A DNA stretch of 46,542 nt from Streptococcus cristatus (GTDB taxonomy: Bacteria > Bacillota > Bacilli > Lactobacillales > Streptococcaceae), in contig NZ_RJPR01000008.1 of assembly GCF_003943465.1 (NCBI RefSeq), positions 338-46,879 of the forward strand, written 5' to 3'. Made by a program: the position numbers and the translations under genes. The notes beneath the pieces were generated by a model that saw nothing but the letters and a program-made list of their open reading frames with translations, was not told where the DNA came from and did no database searches. Below, piece by piece: positions 35,432-45,437 of this stretch. Numbering within the stretch: position 1 is the first letter of the stretch; each line of letters opens with the position of its first letter.

Positions 35432-36433
35432 ATGGCAATTTTAGTATTAGGTGGCGCTGGCTATATCGGCTCGCACATGGTAGACCGTTTGGTAGCAGCA
35501 GGCAAGGAAGAGGTAGTCGTCGTTGATAATTTGGTGACTGGTCATCGCGCAGCGGTTCATCCTCAGGCAGTCTTTTATGAGGGGGATTTGGCGGACAAGG
35601 ACTTTATGCGTGGCGTTTTTGCCAAACATCCATCCATCGATGCAGTTATTCACTTTGCTGCCTTTTCACTGGTCGCAGAGTCTATGGCGGACCCGCTCAA
35701 GTATTTTGACAATAACACAGCCGGCATGGTTTCTCTTTTGGAGGTCATGCAGGAATGCGGTGTTAAGAACATTGTCTTTTCTTCGACAGCGGCGACTTAT
35801 GGTATTCCTGAGGAAGTTCCAATTCTGGAAACGACTCCGCAAAAGCCTATCAATCCTTATGGTGAGAGCAAGCTTATGATGGAGACCATTATGCGCTGGG
35901 CAGACCAGGCCTATGGCATCAAGTTTGTAGCCCTGCGTTATTTCAATGTGGCCGGTGCTAAGCCCGACGGATCGATTGGCGAGGACCATGGACCAGAAAC
36001 CCATCTCCTACCGATCGTGCTTCAGGTGGCTCAGGGCAAACGTGAGAAGATTGCCGTCTTTGGCGACGATTACGATACTCCAGACGGGACTAATGTTCGC
36101 GATTATGTCCATCCTTTCGATTTAGCTGACGCCCATATTTTGGCTGTTGAGCATCTGCGTGCTGGTCAACCTTCGGATGCCTTTAACCTTGGCTCTTCGA
36201 CTGGTTTTTCCAACTTGCAGATTGTAGAAGCCGCCCGCAAGGTGACCGGCCATCCTATTCCTTTGGAAATAGCAGAGCGACGTCCAGGGGATCCAGATAC
36301 GCTGATTGCTTCCTCTGAGAAGGCAAGAAATATTCTGGGCTGGCAGCCGAAATTTGACAATATCGAAACCATTATCGAAACTGCTTGGAAATGGCATTCC
36401 AGTCATCCAAACGGCTATGATGATCGCCAGTAA
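35432..36433 (+). CDS. galE: UDP-glucose 4-epimerase
   Basis: The protein has 333 residues. Rossmann motif [10 protein letters not shown] is at the N-terminus, the catalytic Tyr and Lys are in [15 protein letters not shown] carries the catalytic Ser/Thr, and RYFNVAGA follows. It interconverts UDP-glucose and UDP-galactose with NAD, closing the Leloir pathway and supplying UDP-galactose for surface glycans. It lies 76 bp after galT with a possible own -10. AGAAAGAGAG serves as ribosome site. Confidence 0.96.
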   Translation: MAILVLGGAGYIGSHMVDRLVAAGKEEVVVVDNLVTGHRAAVHPQAVFYEGDLADKDFMRGVFAKHPSIDAVIHFAAFSLVAESMADPLKYFDNNTAGMVSLLEVMQECGVKNIVFSSTAATYGIPEEVPILETTPQKPINPYGESKLMMETIMRWADQAYGIKFVALRYFNVAGAKPDGSIGEDHGPETHLLPIVLQVAQGKREKIAVFGDDYDTPDGTNVRDYVHPFDLADAHILAVEHLRAGQPSDAFNLGSSTGFSNLQIVEAARKVTGHPIPLEIAERRPGDPDTLIASSEKARNILGWQPKFDNIETIIETAWKWHSSHPNGYDDRQ

Positions 36434-36460
36434 CCAGTGTAGTTTCAAATATTTACAGAG

Positions 36461-36493
36461 ACACTTTGTTAGAGATAGCAAGGTGTTTTCTTG
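36461..36493 (+). terminator. galE terminator
   Basis: ACACTTTG pairs with CAAGGTGT (one G-U) and is followed by TTTTCTT. Confidence 0.7.
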
Positions 36494-36528
36494 GAACGAT
36501 AGAAGTTCTTTTCATGGGATTTAATTTG

Positions 36529-36557
36529 TTGTAAAAAAAGCGGATACATAGTAAAAT
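36529..36557 (+). promoter_or_regulatory. ribF promoter, start site close to the initiation codon
   Basis: TTGTAA (36529-36534), a 17-bp spacer and TAAAAT (36552-36557). The last -10 base is only 7 nt from the ribF ATG, so the transcript may begin at or next to the start codon. Confidence 0.65.
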
Positions 36558-36563
36558 AGAAAA

Positions 36564-37490
36564 ATGATGAAAATAAGACGAATAAATAATGAATTAGAGA
36601 TAAATCAGGAAGAAGATACAGTCTTGGTTCTGGGCTATTTTGACGGCCTGCATAAGGGGCATCAGACACTTTTTAAGGAAGCAAGGAAAATTGCAGCTGA
36701 GCAAGGACTGAAGATTGCCGTACTGACCTTTCCTGAGTCACCAAAATTAGCTTTTGTCCGCTATCAGCCAGAGTTGATGTTGCATTTGAATCATCCAGAG
36801 GAACGAGCTGCTCACTTAGAAAATTTGGGTGTGGACTACCTTTACTTGATTGACTTTACTAGCCATTTTTCTAAAAATACTGCTCAAGAATTTTTTGATA
36901 AGTACGTTGCTGCGCTTAAAGCAAAGGCAGTTGTAGCGGGATTTGACTATCACTTTGGTTCTGATAAGAGAAGGGCAGAGGAGCTTGCAGACTATTTTGA
37001 TGGTCAGATTGTCATCGTCTCATCAGTCAATCAAGATGAGGAAAAAATCTCTTCTACTCGGATTAGAGAGACCATTCAAAATGGTGATGTTGCCAAGGCG
37101 CATCAGCTATTAGGCTATCCTCTCTCTACTCGGGGCATTGTGGTTCATGGCAATGCTAGAGGGCGCACCATTGGCTATCCAACGGCCAATCTAGCACCAT
37201 TGGATCGCGTGATTTTGCCAGCAGATGGTGTCTATGTGGTAGATGTTGAACACAATGGCAAGATTTTTCGTGGCATGGCTAGCGTTGGCAAAAATGTGAC
37301 CTTTGAAGGAGATGAACTTCGGTTTGAGGCCAATCTATTTGACTTTGCGGAGGAAATCTATGGCGATACGATTCGAATTATCTGGCTGGATAAGATTCGT
37401 GATATGGTCAAATTTGATGGTATTGAAGAACTGGTTGCTCAATTAAAGAGTGATGAAGAAGTGGCAAGAAATTGGGAATGTTCGGAATAA
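36564..37490 (+). CDS. ribF: Bifunctional riboflavin kinase / FAD synthetase
   Basis: The protein has 308 residues. The N-terminal adenylyltransferase has GYFDGLHKGHQ with the HxGH signature and SSTRIRETI. The C-terminal kinase domain has GRTIGYPTANL. It converts riboflavin to FMN and FAD. Unlike its neighbours it has no Shine-Dalgarno sequence before ATG 36564 (a second ATG follows at 36567), and the -10 box ends 7 nt away, which suggests leaderless translation. It is a single gene between the gal cluster and spxA. Confidence 0.95.
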   Translation: MMKIRRINNELEINQEEDTVLVLGYFDGLHKGHQTLFKEARKIAAEQGLKIAVLTFPESPKLAFVRYQPELMLHLNHPEERAAHLENLGVDYLYLIDFTSHFSKNTAQEFFDKYVAALKAKAVVAGFDYHFGSDKRRAEELADYFDGQIVIVSSVNQDEEKISSTRIRETIQNGDVAKAHQLLGYPLSTRGIVVHGNARGRTIGYPTANLAPLDRVILPADGVYVVDVEHNGKIFRGMASVGKNVTFEGDELRFEANLFDFAEEIYGDTIRIIWLDKIRDMVKFDGIEELVAQLKSDEEVARNWECSE

Positions 37491-37566
37491 ATGTCGGTTT
37501 TTGATATTTTTCTTAGTATTTCAAGCCGATTCTTAAAAATATCTAGTCAAGAGAGATAAAATTTAG

Positions 37567-37572
37567 TATAAT
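37567..37572 (+). promoter_or_regulatory. spxA operon promoter (-10)
   Basis: Perfect TATAAT at 37567-37572, 38 bp before the spxA ATG. The -35 region (TAGTCA near 37543) is weak. Confidence 0.6.
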
Positions 37573-37609
37573 AGAGTTAGTTACTATATAAAAATAAGAA
37601 GAGAACAGC

Positions 37610-38008
37610 ATGATTACATTATTTTTATCGCCTAGCTGCACTTCCTGTCGCAAGGCGCGTGCTTGGTTGATTAGTCATGAAGTTCCATTTACGGAGCATA
37701 ATATCATGACGAGCCCTCTGTCTGCTCCAGAATTGCAACACATTCTTTCACTGACAGAAAATGGCACTGATGACATCATCTCAACCCGCTCAAAAATTTT
37801 TCAAAAACTAGATTTAGACGTAGAGGATTTATCGATTTCAACGCTCATTAAGCTGATTGAGGAAAATCCTAGTCTTTTGCGTCGCCCAATTATCCTCGAT
37901 GGTAAACGAATGCAAATCGGCTTCAATGAAGACGAAATTCGTGCTTTCTTGCCTAGAGGTTATCGGAAAGAAGAACTTAGAGCCGCAACTATGCGTGCTG
38001 ATATTTAA
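37610..38008 (+). CDS. spxA: Spx family redox-responsive transcriptional regulator
   Basis: The protein has 132 residues with an ArsC-like fold. The CxxC switch is C10-C13 (SPSCTSCRKA), and the Spx-typical ENPSLLRRPIILDGKRMQIGFNEDEIRAFLPR follows. Spx binds the alpha subunit C-terminal domain of RNA polymerase and activates thiol and oxidative stress genes; ClpXP degrades it. Streptococci have two Spx proteins. The following UPF0223, inositol-phosphatase and rRNA-methylase genes suggest SpxA1, but this choice is not certain. GAGAACAGC serves as a modest ribosome site. Confidence 0.92.
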   Translation: MITLFLSPSCTSCRKARAWLISHEVPFTEHNIMTSPLSAPELQHILSLTENGTDDIISTRSKIFQKLDLDVEDLSISTLIKLIEENPSLLRRPIILDGKRMQIGFNEDEIRAFLPRGYRKEELRAATMRADI

Positions 38009-38011
38009 AAT

Positions 38012-38290
38012 ATGAAAAAAAATTATAGTTACCCACTAGACTTATCGTGGAGCACTGAAGAGCTTGCTTCAGTGCTTTCTTTTTTTAATGATGTAGAGCA
38101 AGCCTATGAACAGAAGATTCAAGCGGAGAAACTGCTCCAGTCCTATGCAGTCTTCAAGAAAGTTGTTCCCAGCAAGGGAGAAGAGAAGCGACTAGGCCGT
38201 GAGTTTGAGACGGTTAGTGGCTATTCTCTTTATCGCGCTGTTCAGGAGGCAAAAAGGAAAGGGAAAGGAATGATTTCTCTTGGAAAATAA
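38012..38290 (+). CDS. UPF0223 family protein
   Basis: The protein has 92 residues. It opens [29 protein letters not shown] and has the conserved [28 protein letters not shown] centre, with [17 protein letters not shown] here. UPF0223 is an all-helical family of unknown function, conserved beside inositol monophosphatase genes in Firmicutes. It starts 4 bp after spxA and overlaps the next gene by 11 bp. No strong Shine-Dalgarno sequence is present. Confidence 0.9.
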   Translation: MKKNYSYPLDLSWSTEELASVLSFFNDVEQAYEQKIQAEKLLQSYAVFKKVVPSKGEEKRLGREFETVSGYSLYRAVQEAKRKGKGMISLGK

Positions 38291-39050
38291 ATTTCATTTT
38301 GCGAAAGAAATAGTTTATCAGGCAGGTGCTTTTTTAAGAGACCATCTCTATGATGATTTGGATGTCGTACAAAAGAGCAGCCCGACTGACTTGGTGACTC
38401 AAATGGACCGCTTCATACAAGATGATTTGGTTGGGAAAATTTTAGCTCAGTATCCGAACGACGCGATTTTGGCTGAGGAAAATGACCTGCGACACGACAT
38501 CGCGGATGGTAATGTCTGGGTGATTGATCCCATTGATGGTACCAATAATTTCATTACCCAGCGGGCTGATTTTGCTATTATGTTGGCGTATTTTGAAAAT
38601 GGGCAGGGCAAGTTCGGCTTGATTTACGATGTGACAAGGGACCAGCTTTTTCACGGAGGCGGGACTTTTGATGTGTACTGCAATGACAGAAAGTTGTCTG
38701 CTTTTATCGACAAGCCCCTGCAGCAATATCTTATGGCTTCAAATGCTAGTATGCTGGAGCATAATCACTGGGGACTAGCTGACTTGGCTCGTGATTGCTT
38801 GGGAGTGCGTGTCTATGGCAGTGCTGGGATTAGTTTTGCTAAGACCTTGGCTGGTGGTTTAGTTGCCTATTTCTCTTATAATTGGCCTTGGGACTATGCG
38901 GCGGCCTATGTGATGGCTGACAAACTGGGGTTTGTCGTTCAGACTCTAGATGGCAATCAGCCGAATTTTCAGACTCAGGAGCCGATTATGATTGCACCAA
39001 AGTGTAAATTAGACGAGTTACAAGAGTATTTACGAAAGGGAAAAGGCTAG
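38280..39050 (+). CDS. Inositol monophosphatase family protein (SuhB-like)
   Basis: The protein has 256 residues from TTG 38280; AAAGGAATG lies about 8 bases before it, and no ATG fits the family start. Metal-binding motifs are AEEN (E in the loop near 65), [12 protein letters not shown] and the late [10 protein letters not shown]. It hydrolyses phosphomonoesters such as inositol-1-phosphate or related sugar phosphates, with magnesium. The physiological substrate in streptococci is unknown. The start overlaps the UPF0223 gene by 11 bp, showing co-translation. Confidence 0.9.
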   Translation: MENKFHFAKEIVYQAGAFLRDHLYDDLDVVQKSSPTDLVTQMDRFIQDDLVGKILAQYPNDAILAEENDLRHDIADGNVWVIDPIDGTNNFITQRADFAIMLAYFENGQGKFGLIYDVTRDQLFHGGGTFDVYCNDRKLSAFIDKPLQQYLMASNASMLEHNHWGLADLARDCLGVRVYGSAGISFAKTLAGGLVAYFSYNWPWDYAAAYVMADKLGFVVQTLDGNQPNFQTQEPIMIAPKCKLDELQEYLRKGKG

Positions 39051-39051
39051 T

Positions 39052-40365
39052 ATGGACTTTCCAGTAGGTTTTAAGGAAAAGTATGAGGAGCTTTTGGGTC
39101 AGGAAGCAGAGGTCTTTTTTGCGACTTTTGATCAAGATCCGATTTCAGCCTTTCGCAGCAATCCTTTAAAAGAAAAGCAGAAAGATTTTACAGATGCAAT
39201 TCCAAATACAGATTGGGGACATTATGGAAAAGTGTCTGGGAAGTCGGTAGAACATGTCACGGGCCTAGTTTATTCTCAGGAGCCAGCTGCGCAAATGGTC
39301 GCTCAGGTTGCAGCACCGCAAAAGGGCATGAAAGTTCTGGATTTAGCTGCCGCACCAGGCGGAAAGTCTACCCATTTACTCTCTTATTTAGATAATACAG
39401 GTGTGCTAGTTTCTAACGAAATCAATGCCAAACGCAGTAAAATTTTGGTAGAAAATATAGAGCGTTTTGGAGCGCGAAATGTCCTTGTCACCAATGAATC
39501 TGCGGATCGATTGGCTAAGGTCTTTCAGGGCTATTTTGATCTCATTGTTCTGGATGCTCCTTGCTCTGGCGAAGGAATGTTTCGCAAGCAGCCAGATGCT
39601 ACCCAATATTGGAGTCCGGAATATCCTGCCCAGTGTGCGCGTTTGCAACGAGAAATTTTAGAGGACGCTGTCAAGATGTTGGCGACAGGCGGGCAGCTGG
39701 TTTATTCAACTTGCACTTGGGCGCCAGAAGAAAATGAAGAAATGGTCGCTTGGCTTTTAGAGAATTTTCCTTTGGAATTGCTTGAAATACCCAAGATCAA
39801 TGGTATGGTGGCGGGGATTGATTTCCCAGAAACAGCTCGTATGTATCCTCACCATTTCAAAGGTGAAGGGCAATTTGTAGCCAAATTTCGTTTTACAGGC
39901 AGTCAATCTGCTAAAAAAATCAAGGCAGCCAAAAATAAATTGACAGCTGAGCAAAGAAAACTTTGGCAAGATTTCCAGAAAAAGTATCTAAACATTGAAC
40001 TAGAGGGACATTTAGAGACTTTTGGTGACAATCTTTATCTGCTGCCAGCTGGACTGCCAGACATGTCCAAGCTAAAAATTGCTCGCAATGGCCTGCATCT
40101 AGGAGAATTTAAGAAAAATCGTTTTGAACCAAGCTTCGCCTTAGGCCTAGCTTTGAGGCCTAGTGAAGTTGTCTCAGTCCTTGAGATTGAGGATATGGCT
40201 TTTAGCAAATATGTAGCAGGCGAGACGGTTCAACTCTCACAAAACTATCTAAATGGCTGGTATCAAGTGCTTGCCCAAGGAAACGGTTTGGGTTTTGCAA
40301 AAATTACTGGAAATACCTTGAAAAATTATTTCCCAAAGGGGCTTCGCTTTCGTTCAAAAGACTAG
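39052..40365 (+). CDS. rRNA (cytosine-C5-)methyltransferase, RsmF/NOL1-Nop2-Sun family
   Basis: The protein has 437 residues. The SAM-binding core has VLDLAAAPGGKSTHLL, the first catalytic cysteine is in DAPCSGEGMFRKQ, and the second is in YSTCTWAPEENE. The C-terminal third resembles the PUA-like and RsmF-specific domains. It methylates cytosines in 16S rRNA in this family; the exact site cannot be told. It begins 1 bp after the stop of the previous gene and is the last member of the spxA operon. Confidence 0.92.
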   Translation: MDFPVGFKEKYEELLGQEAEVFFATFDQDPISAFRSNPLKEKQKDFTDAIPNTDWGHYGKVSGKSVEHVTGLVYSQEPAAQMVAQVAAPQKGMKVLDLAAAPGGKSTHLLSYLDNTGVLVSNEINAKRSKILVENIERFGARNVLVTNESADRLAKVFQGYFDLIVLDAPCSGEGMFRKQPDATQYWSPEYPAQCARLQREILEDAVKMLATGGQLVYSTCTWAPEENEEMVAWLLENFPLELLEIPKINGMVAGIDFPETARMYPHHFKGEGQFVAKFRFTGSQSAKKIKAAKNKLTAEQRKLWQDFQKKYLNIELEGHLETFGDNLYLLPAGLPDMSKLKIARNGLHLGEFKKNRFEPSFALGLALRPSEVVSVLEIEDMAFSKYVAGETVQLSQNYLNGWYQVLAQGNGLGFAKITGNTLKNYFPKGLRFRSKD

Positions 40366-40382
40366 GCAAAGCCCTCTTTCTA

Positions 40383-40436
40383 TGTTATAGTGGATATAGT
40401 GGGATTTTCAGTTTCTTTCAAATAGACATTCCACTA
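40383..40436 (+). promoter_or_regulatory. pst operon promoter and leader hairpin
   Basis: TGT precedes TATAGT (40386-40391), an extended -10, placing the start near 40398. TAGTGGGA (40397-40404) can pair with TTCCACTA (40429-40436), one mismatch, right at the 5' end of the transcript. It may instead be a weak terminator of the previous operon. No clear phosphate-regulator (PnpR/PhoP) box was assigned. Confidence 0.45.
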
Positions 40437-40462
40437 TTATTCTCAAGATTTCGAGGAAAAAA

Positions 40463-41347
40463 ATGGTGAAGAAAAAATATAAGCTGATTTTGTCAGCGGT
40501 TCTAGTTCTAGTTGCAGTCAGCCTATCAGCCTGCTCCAGCTGGATTGACCGAGGCGAGTCCATGACTGCCGTTGGTTCGACAGCCTTTCAGCCGCTCGTT
40601 GAAGCAGCAGCGGATGAGTTTGGTTCAGCCAATATTGGAAAAACGGTCAATGTTCAAGGGGGCGGATCTGGTACTGGCTTGTCTCAGGTTCAGTCTGGTG
40701 CGGTCGAAATTGGCAACTCAGATGTGTTTGCTGAGGAAAAAGAAGGGATTGACGCTTCAGCCCTTGTTGACCACAAGGTAGCAGTCGCTGGAATTGCCGT
40801 GATTGTCAATAAAGAAGTATCCGTCGATAATTTAACAGCGGAGCAGCTGCAGAAGATTTTTACTGGTGAAGTGACCAACTGGAAGCAGCTGGGCGGGAAA
40901 AATCTAGAGATTTCCATCATCAACCGTGCGGCAAGCTCTGGTTCCCGAGCTACTTTTGACAGTGTCATCATGAATGGTAAATCAGCCGTTCAAAGTCAGG
41001 AGCAGGATTCAAATGGGATGGTTAAGTCCATTGTTTCTCAAACACCGGGAGCCATCTCTTATCTGGCCTTTGCTTATGTGGATGATTCTGTCAAGACTTT
41101 GAAGCTCAATGGCTACGAGCCTACAGCTAAGAATGTTGCGACCAATGCTTGGCCACTCTGGTCTTATGAGCATATGTATACATTGGGCAAGCCGACTGGT
41201 CTTGCAGCAGAGTTTTTGGACTACATGCTGTCAGACGAAGTTCAGGATGGGATTGTCTCAGGAATGGGCTATATTTCCATCAAAGAAATGCAGGTCAGCA
41301 AGGATGCTGATGGAAATGTTACGAGCTTAAAAGGAGATAGCAAATGA
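40463..41347 (+). CDS. pstS: Phosphate-binding lipoprotein PstS
   Basis: The protein has 294 residues. The signal peptide ends in lipobox LSAC with lipid-modified C24. The phosphate-binding fold shows [33 protein letters not shown] and [14 protein letters not shown], the serine- and arginine-rich loops that hold phosphate. It captures Pi outside the membrane for PstCA. First gene of pstS-C-A-B-B-phoU; stop and pstC start overlap as ATGA. Confidence 0.96.
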   Translation: MVKKKYKLILSAVLVLVAVSLSACSSWIDRGESMTAVGSTAFQPLVEAAADEFGSANIGKTVNVQGGGSGTGLSQVQSGAVEIGNSDVFAEEKEGIDASALVDHKVAVAGIAVIVNKEVSVDNLTAEQLQKIFTGEVTNWKQLGGKNLEISIINRAASSGSRATFDSVIMNGKSAVQSQEQDSNGMVKSIVSQTPGAISYLAFAYVDDSVKTLKLNGYEPTAKNVATNAWPLWSYEHMYTLGKPTGLAAEFLDYMLSDEVQDGIVSGMGYISIKEMQVSKDADGNVTSLKGDSK

Positions 41348-42261
41348 GAAATGAAGAATTAGCAAAAAAATTACTATCCCCTTCGAAAAACTCTCGTCTG
41401 GAAAAATTTGGTAAATATATCACCTTTGCCTGCCTGGCTTTAATCGTCCTGATTGTAGCCATGATTTTAATCTTCGTAGCACAAAAAGGGCTGTCGACCT
41501 TCTTTGTCAACGGAGTTAATGTATTTGAATTCTTGTTTGGCTCCACTTGGAATCCGTCAGGTAAGGAATTCGGTGCTCTTCCGATGATTTTGGGTTCCTT
41601 TATCGTTACCATTCTGTCAGCATTGATTGCAACTCCCTTTGCTATTGGAGCAGCCGTCTTTATGACTGAAGTATCGCCTAAAGGAGCTAAGATTCTTCAG
41701 CCTGCGATCGAGCTCTTGGTCGGGATTCCGTCTGTTGTGTACGGATTTATCGGCTTGCAGGTTGTTGTTCCCTTTGTTCGGACTGTTTTTGGTGGTACCG
41801 GATTTGGGATTTTGTCTGGTATTTTCGTACTTTTTGTCATGATTTTGCCGACCGTTACCTTTATGACGACGGACAGTCTGCGTGCTGTGCCGCGTCACTA
41901 CCGTGAAGCAAGTCTGGCTATGGGAGCTACGCGCTGGCAAACTATTTGGCGGGTAACACTTAAGGCTGCTCGCTCAGGTATCTTCACAGCAGTAGTCTTT
42001 GGAATGGCGCGTGCCTTCGGTGAAGCCTTGGCTATCCAGATGGTCGTTGGTAACTCTGCAGTAGTCCCAACCTCTCTGACAACGCCAGCAGCTACACTGA
42101 CCTCTGTCTTAACCATGGGTATCGGAAATACCGTTATGGGAACAGTGGATAATAACGTTCTCTGGTCTCTGGCTTTGGTGCTCTTGATGATGAGCCTAGC
42201 CTTTAACAGTGTCATTAAACTGATTACAAAAGAAAGAGGTAAGAAAAACTATGCACGCTAA
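41344..42261 (+). CDS. pstC: Phosphate ABC transporter permease PstC
   Basis: The protein has 305 residues with six membrane spans. The EAA loop is seen as [28 protein letters not shown], contacting the ATPase. [20 protein letters not shown] and [20 protein letters not shown] are typical of PstC. It forms the Pi channel with PstA. It overlaps pstS by 4 bp and pstA by 11 bp. Confidence 0.96.
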   Translation: MRNEELAKKLLSPSKNSRLEKFGKYITFACLALIVLIVAMILIFVAQKGLSTFFVNGVNVFEFLFGSTWNPSGKEFGALPMILGSFIVTILSALIATPFAIGAAVFMTEVSPKGAKILQPAIELLVGIPSVVYGFIGLQVVVPFVRTVFGGTGFGILSGIFVLFVMILPTVTFMTTDSLRAVPRHYREASLAMGATRWQTIWRVTLKAARSGIFTAVVFGMARAFGEALAIQMVVGNSAVVPTSLTTPAATLTSVLTMGIGNTVMGTVDNNVLWSLALVLLMMSLAFNSVIKLITKERGKKNYAR

Positions 42262-43135
42262 GAAATTAGATAAATTGGCGAATGGTATCCTCTACACGAT
42301 AGCTGGTATCATTGTTGCTATCCTTGCCTCTCTGATTCTTTATATTCTGGTAAGAGGCTTGCCGCATATCTCTTGGTCTTTCCTGACTGGAAAATCTTCT
42401 TCTTACCAAGCTGGCGGCGGTATTGGAATTCAGCTCTACAATTCCTTCTTTCTGCTGGTGATTACTCTGATTATCTCTGTTCCTCTCTCTATGGGGGCTG
42501 GTGTTTATCTGTCAGAGTATGCTAAGAAAGGACCAGTAACAAACTTTGTCCGTACCTGTATTGAAATCCTGTCCTCGCTGCCATCCGTGGTAGTCGGACT
42601 CTTTGGCTATTTGATCTTTGTTGTCCAGTTTGAATATGGCTTTTCTATCATCTCTGGTGCCTTGGCGCTGACTGTCTTCAATCTGCCTCAGATGACTCGC
42701 AATGTTGAGGACAGTTTAAAACACGTTCACCATACACAGCGTGAAGCAGGACTGGCTCTCGGAATTTCCCGCTGGGAAACAGTGCTTCATGTGGTCATTC
42801 CAGAGGCTCTGCCAGGGATTGTGACAGGGATTGTCCTTGCTTCTGGTCGGATTTTCGGTGAAGCAGCTGCCTTGATCTATACTGCGGGGCAATCTGCGCC
42901 GGCTCTGGATTGGTCTAACTGGAACATTTTCAGCATTACCAGTCCGATTTCGATTTTCCGGCAGGCGGAGACACTGGCCGTCCATATCTGGAAGGTCAAT
43001 AGTGAAGGAACCATTCCTGATGGCACTGTGGTGTCAGCAGGATCAGCAGCGGTGCTTCTGATTTTCATCTTGATTTTCAACTTTGGAGCCCGCAAACTCG
43101 GTTCCTACTTGCACAAGAAATTAACCTCTGCATAA
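42251..43135 (+). CDS. pstA: Phosphate ABC transporter permease PstA
   Basis: The protein has 294 residues with six membrane spans. GGGIGIQLYNSFFLLVITLIIS, SLPSVVVGLFGYLIFV and the EAA loop QREAGLALGISRWETVLHVVIPEALPGI identify PstA. It pairs with PstC. Its start lies inside the end of pstC (11-bp overlap). AAAGGAG for the next gene follows the stop. Confidence 0.96.
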   Translation: MHAKKLDKLANGILYTIAGIIVAILASLILYILVRGLPHISWSFLTGKSSSYQAGGGIGIQLYNSFFLLVITLIISVPLSMGAGVYLSEYAKKGPVTNFVRTCIEILSSLPSVVVGLFGYLIFVVQFEYGFSIISGALALTVFNLPQMTRNVEDSLKHVHHTQREAGLALGISRWETVLHVVIPEALPGIVTGIVLASGRIFGEAAALIYTAGQSAPALDWSNWNIFSITSPISIFRQAETLAVHIWKVNSEGTIPDGTVVSAGSAAVLLIFILIFNFGARKLGSYLHKKLTSA

Positions 43136-43145
43136 AGGAGAAGCA

Positions 43146-43949
43146 ATGACAGAATATAATTGGAATGAAAAACATATCATTACTTTTCCTGAAGAAAAGG
43201 TAGCCCTTTCGACCAAGGATTTGCATGTTTACTACGGTAAAAAAGAATCCATCAAGGGCATTGATATGCAGTTTGAAAAGAATAAAATCACAGCTCTGAT
43301 TGGTCCGTCTGGCTCAGGGAAATCGACCTATCTCCGCAGTCTCAACCGTATGAATGACACGATTGATATTGCCAAGGTAACAGGGCAAATTCTTTACCAA
43401 GGAATAGACGTCAATCGGTCTGATATCAACGTTTACGAAATGCGTAAGCACATCGGCATGGTCTTCCAACGGCCCAATCCATTTGCCAAGTCTATTTATC
43501 GCAACATTACCTTTGCCCATGAACGTGCTGGTGTAAAAGATAAAAAGATTTTGGATGAGCTTGTTGAAACTTCGCTCAAGCAAGCTGCGCTTTGGGACCA
43601 AGTCAAGGATGATCTCCATAAATCAGCCTTGACCTTGTCAGGCGGCCAGCAGCAAAGGCTCTGTATTGCCCGAGCTATTTCGGTCAAGCCAGATATCTTG
43701 CTTATGGACGAGCCGGCTTCTGCGCTGGATCCGATTGCGACCATGCAGCTAGAAGAAACCATGTTTGAGCTCAAGAAGGACTATACGATCATCATCGTGA
43801 CGCACAATATGCAGCAGGCTGCCCGAGCCAGTGACTATACCGGCTTCTTTTATGTGGGGGATTTGATTGAGTACGACAAGACCGCCAATATCTTCCAAAA
43901 TGCCAAACTGCAGTCGACCAATGACTATGTTTCTGGTCATTTTGGTTAG
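43146..43949 (+). CDS. pstB1: Phosphate ABC transporter ATPase PstB, copy 1
   Basis: The protein has 267 residues. Walker [10 protein letters not shown] is at 53-61, the signature is [14 protein letters not shown], Walker B is LLMDEPASALDP, and the H-loop is IVTHNMQQA with intact histidine. It powers Pi import through PstCA. A 10-bp gap with AAAGGAG separates it from pstA, and a second PstB follows. Confidence 0.95.
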   Translation: MTEYNWNEKHIITFPEEKVALSTKDLHVYYGKKESIKGIDMQFEKNKITALIGPSGSGKSTYLRSLNRMNDTIDIAKVTGQILYQGIDVNRSDINVYEMRKHIGMVFQRPNPFAKSIYRNITFAHERAGVKDKKILDELVETSLKQAALWDQVKDDLHKSALTLSGGQQQRLCIARAISVKPDILLMDEPASALDPIATMQLEETMFELKKDYTIIIVTHNMQQAARASDYTGFFYVGDLIEYDKTANIFQNAKLQSTNDYVSGHFG

Positions 43950-43976
43950 AGGTGAAGAAACTAAAGGAATGAATTT

Positions 43977-44735
43977 ATGACAGAACCTATTTTGCAAGTC
44001 AAGGACTTGTCGGTTTATTATAATAAAAAGAAAGCGCTCAATAGTGTCTCCTTGGACTTTATGCCTAATGAAATCACTGCCTTGATTGGACCATCAGGTT
44101 CAGGGAAATCTACCTTGCTCAAGGCTATCAACCGTATGGGTGATTTGAATCCAGAAGTAACAACAACAGGCACAGTCATCTATAACGGCCACAATATCTA
44201 CAGTCCTCGGACAGATACGGTGGAGTTGCGCAAAGAGATTGGCATGGTTTTCCAGCAGCCTAATCCCTTCCCAATGACCATTTATGAAAATGTTGTCTAT
44301 GGACTGCGCATCAACGGTGTCAAGGATAAACAGGTTTTAGATGAAGCGGTAGAGCGTTCCTTGATTGGGGCTTCTATTTGGAACGAAGTGAAAGACCGTT
44401 TACATGATTCCGCTATTGGTCTCTCGGGTGGTCAGCAACAGCGGATTTGTGTAGCACGCGTTTTGGCTACCAGTCCGAAAATTATCCTCTTGGATGAGCC
44501 AACGTCAGCGCTAGATCCAATCTCTGCGGGTAAAATTGAGGAAACTCTCTATGGACTTAAGGACACCTATACCATGCTCTTGGTGACGCGCTCCATGCAA
44601 CAGGCTTCTCGGCTTTCGGATAAAACAGGCTTCTTCTTGGGTGGCGATTTGATGGAGTTTAATGATACTAAGGAGATGTTCCTCAACCCACAAAACAAGG
44701 AAACAGAAGATTATATTACAGGAAAATTTGGATAA
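43977..44735 (+). CDS. pstB2: Phosphate ABC transporter ATPase PstB, copy 2 with altered H-loop
   Basis: The protein has 252 residues. Walker [10 protein letters not shown] (38-46), [14 protein letters not shown] and Walker [12 protein letters not shown] are intact. The switch histidine expected in the VTHxMQQA motif is Arg205 (VTRSMQQA, codon CGC 44589-44591). Loss of this histidine usually weakens ATP hydrolysis, so PstB2 may act in a heterodimer with PstB1, analogous to asymmetric exporters. I believe paired PstB genes are common in streptococci. It lies 27 bp after pstB1. Confidence 0.93.
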   Translation: MTEPILQVKDLSVYYNKKKALNSVSLDFMPNEITALIGPSGSGKSTLLKAINRMGDLNPEVTTTGTVIYNGHNIYSPRTDTVELRKEIGMVFQQPNPFPMTIYENVVYGLRINGVKDKQVLDEAVERSLIGASIWNEVKDRLHDSAIGLSGGQQQRICVARVLATSPKIILLDEPTSALDPISAGKIEETLYGLKDTYTMLLVTRSMQQASRLSDKTGFFLGGDLMEFNDTKEMFLNPQNKETEDYITGKFG

Positions 44736-44743
44736 GGAGTTGA

Positions 44744-45400
44744 ATGATGTTACGATCTCAATTTGAAGAAGATTTGGAGAAATTGCACAATCAGTTCTAC
44801 GCAATGGGACAAGAAGTGCTCTCACAAATCAACCGCACAGTACGTGCTTTTGTCACGCATGACCGTGACTTGGCAAAGGAAGTCATCGAAGATGATGCAG
44901 AAGTAAATGAATATGAAGTGAAATTGGAAAAGAAATCATTTGAAATGATTGCCCTCCAACAACCTGTTTCTCAAGACCTTCGTACTGTCTTAACCGTTCT
45001 CAAGGCTGTTTCAGACTTAGAGCGTATGGGAGACCATGCAGTATCCATTGCAAAAGCGGCTATTCGTATGAAAGGTGAGCAGCGTATTCCAGCTGTCGAG
45101 GACGAAATTAAAAAGATGGGTCGCGATGTGAAAAATTTCGTTGAAGCTGCCCTTGATCTCTACCTGAATGGTTCTGTAGATCAAGCCTATGAAGTAGCAG
45201 CCATGGATGAAAAAATCAACCATTATTTTGATAGCATTCGTGACCTGGCTACAGAAGAAATCAAGAAAAATCCTGAAGCCATCGTTACAGGCCGTGATTA
45301 CTTCCAGGTTATTTCTTTCTTGGAACGTATCGGCGATTATGCCAAAAACATCTGCGAATGGGTCGTTTACTTTGAAACGGGTAAAATTATTGAATTATAA
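44744..45400 (+). CDS. phoU: Phosphate transport regulator PhoU
   Basis: The protein has 218 residues, all helical, with the two PhoU repeats: EVNEYEVKLEKKSFEMIALQQPVSQDLRTV and DLERMGDHAVSIAKAAI, then FLERIGDYAKNICEWVVYF, holding the metal-binding E/DxxxD pattern. It slows Pst transport and tunes phosphate signalling. It is the last gene of the operon, 8 bp after pstB2, with AAGGAG before the ATG. Confidence 0.96.
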   Translation: MMLRSQFEEDLEKLHNQFYAMGQEVLSQINRTVRAFVTHDRDLAKEVIEDDAEVNEYEVKLEKKSFEMIALQQPVSQDLRTVLTVLKAVSDLERMGDHAVSIAKAAIRMKGEQRIPAVEDEIKKMGRDVKNFVEAALDLYLNGSVDQAYEVAAMDEKINHYFDSIRDLATEEIKKNPEAIVTGRDYFQVISFLERIGDYAKNICEWVVYFETGKIIEL

Positions 45401-45411
45401 TATATGTTAAA

Positions 45412-45437
45412 GAGACAGGCTAAGCTTGTCTTTTTTG
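45412..45437 (+). terminator. pst operon terminator
   Basis: AGACAGGC pairs with GCTTGTCT (one G-U) and is followed by TTTTT. Confidence 0.82.
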
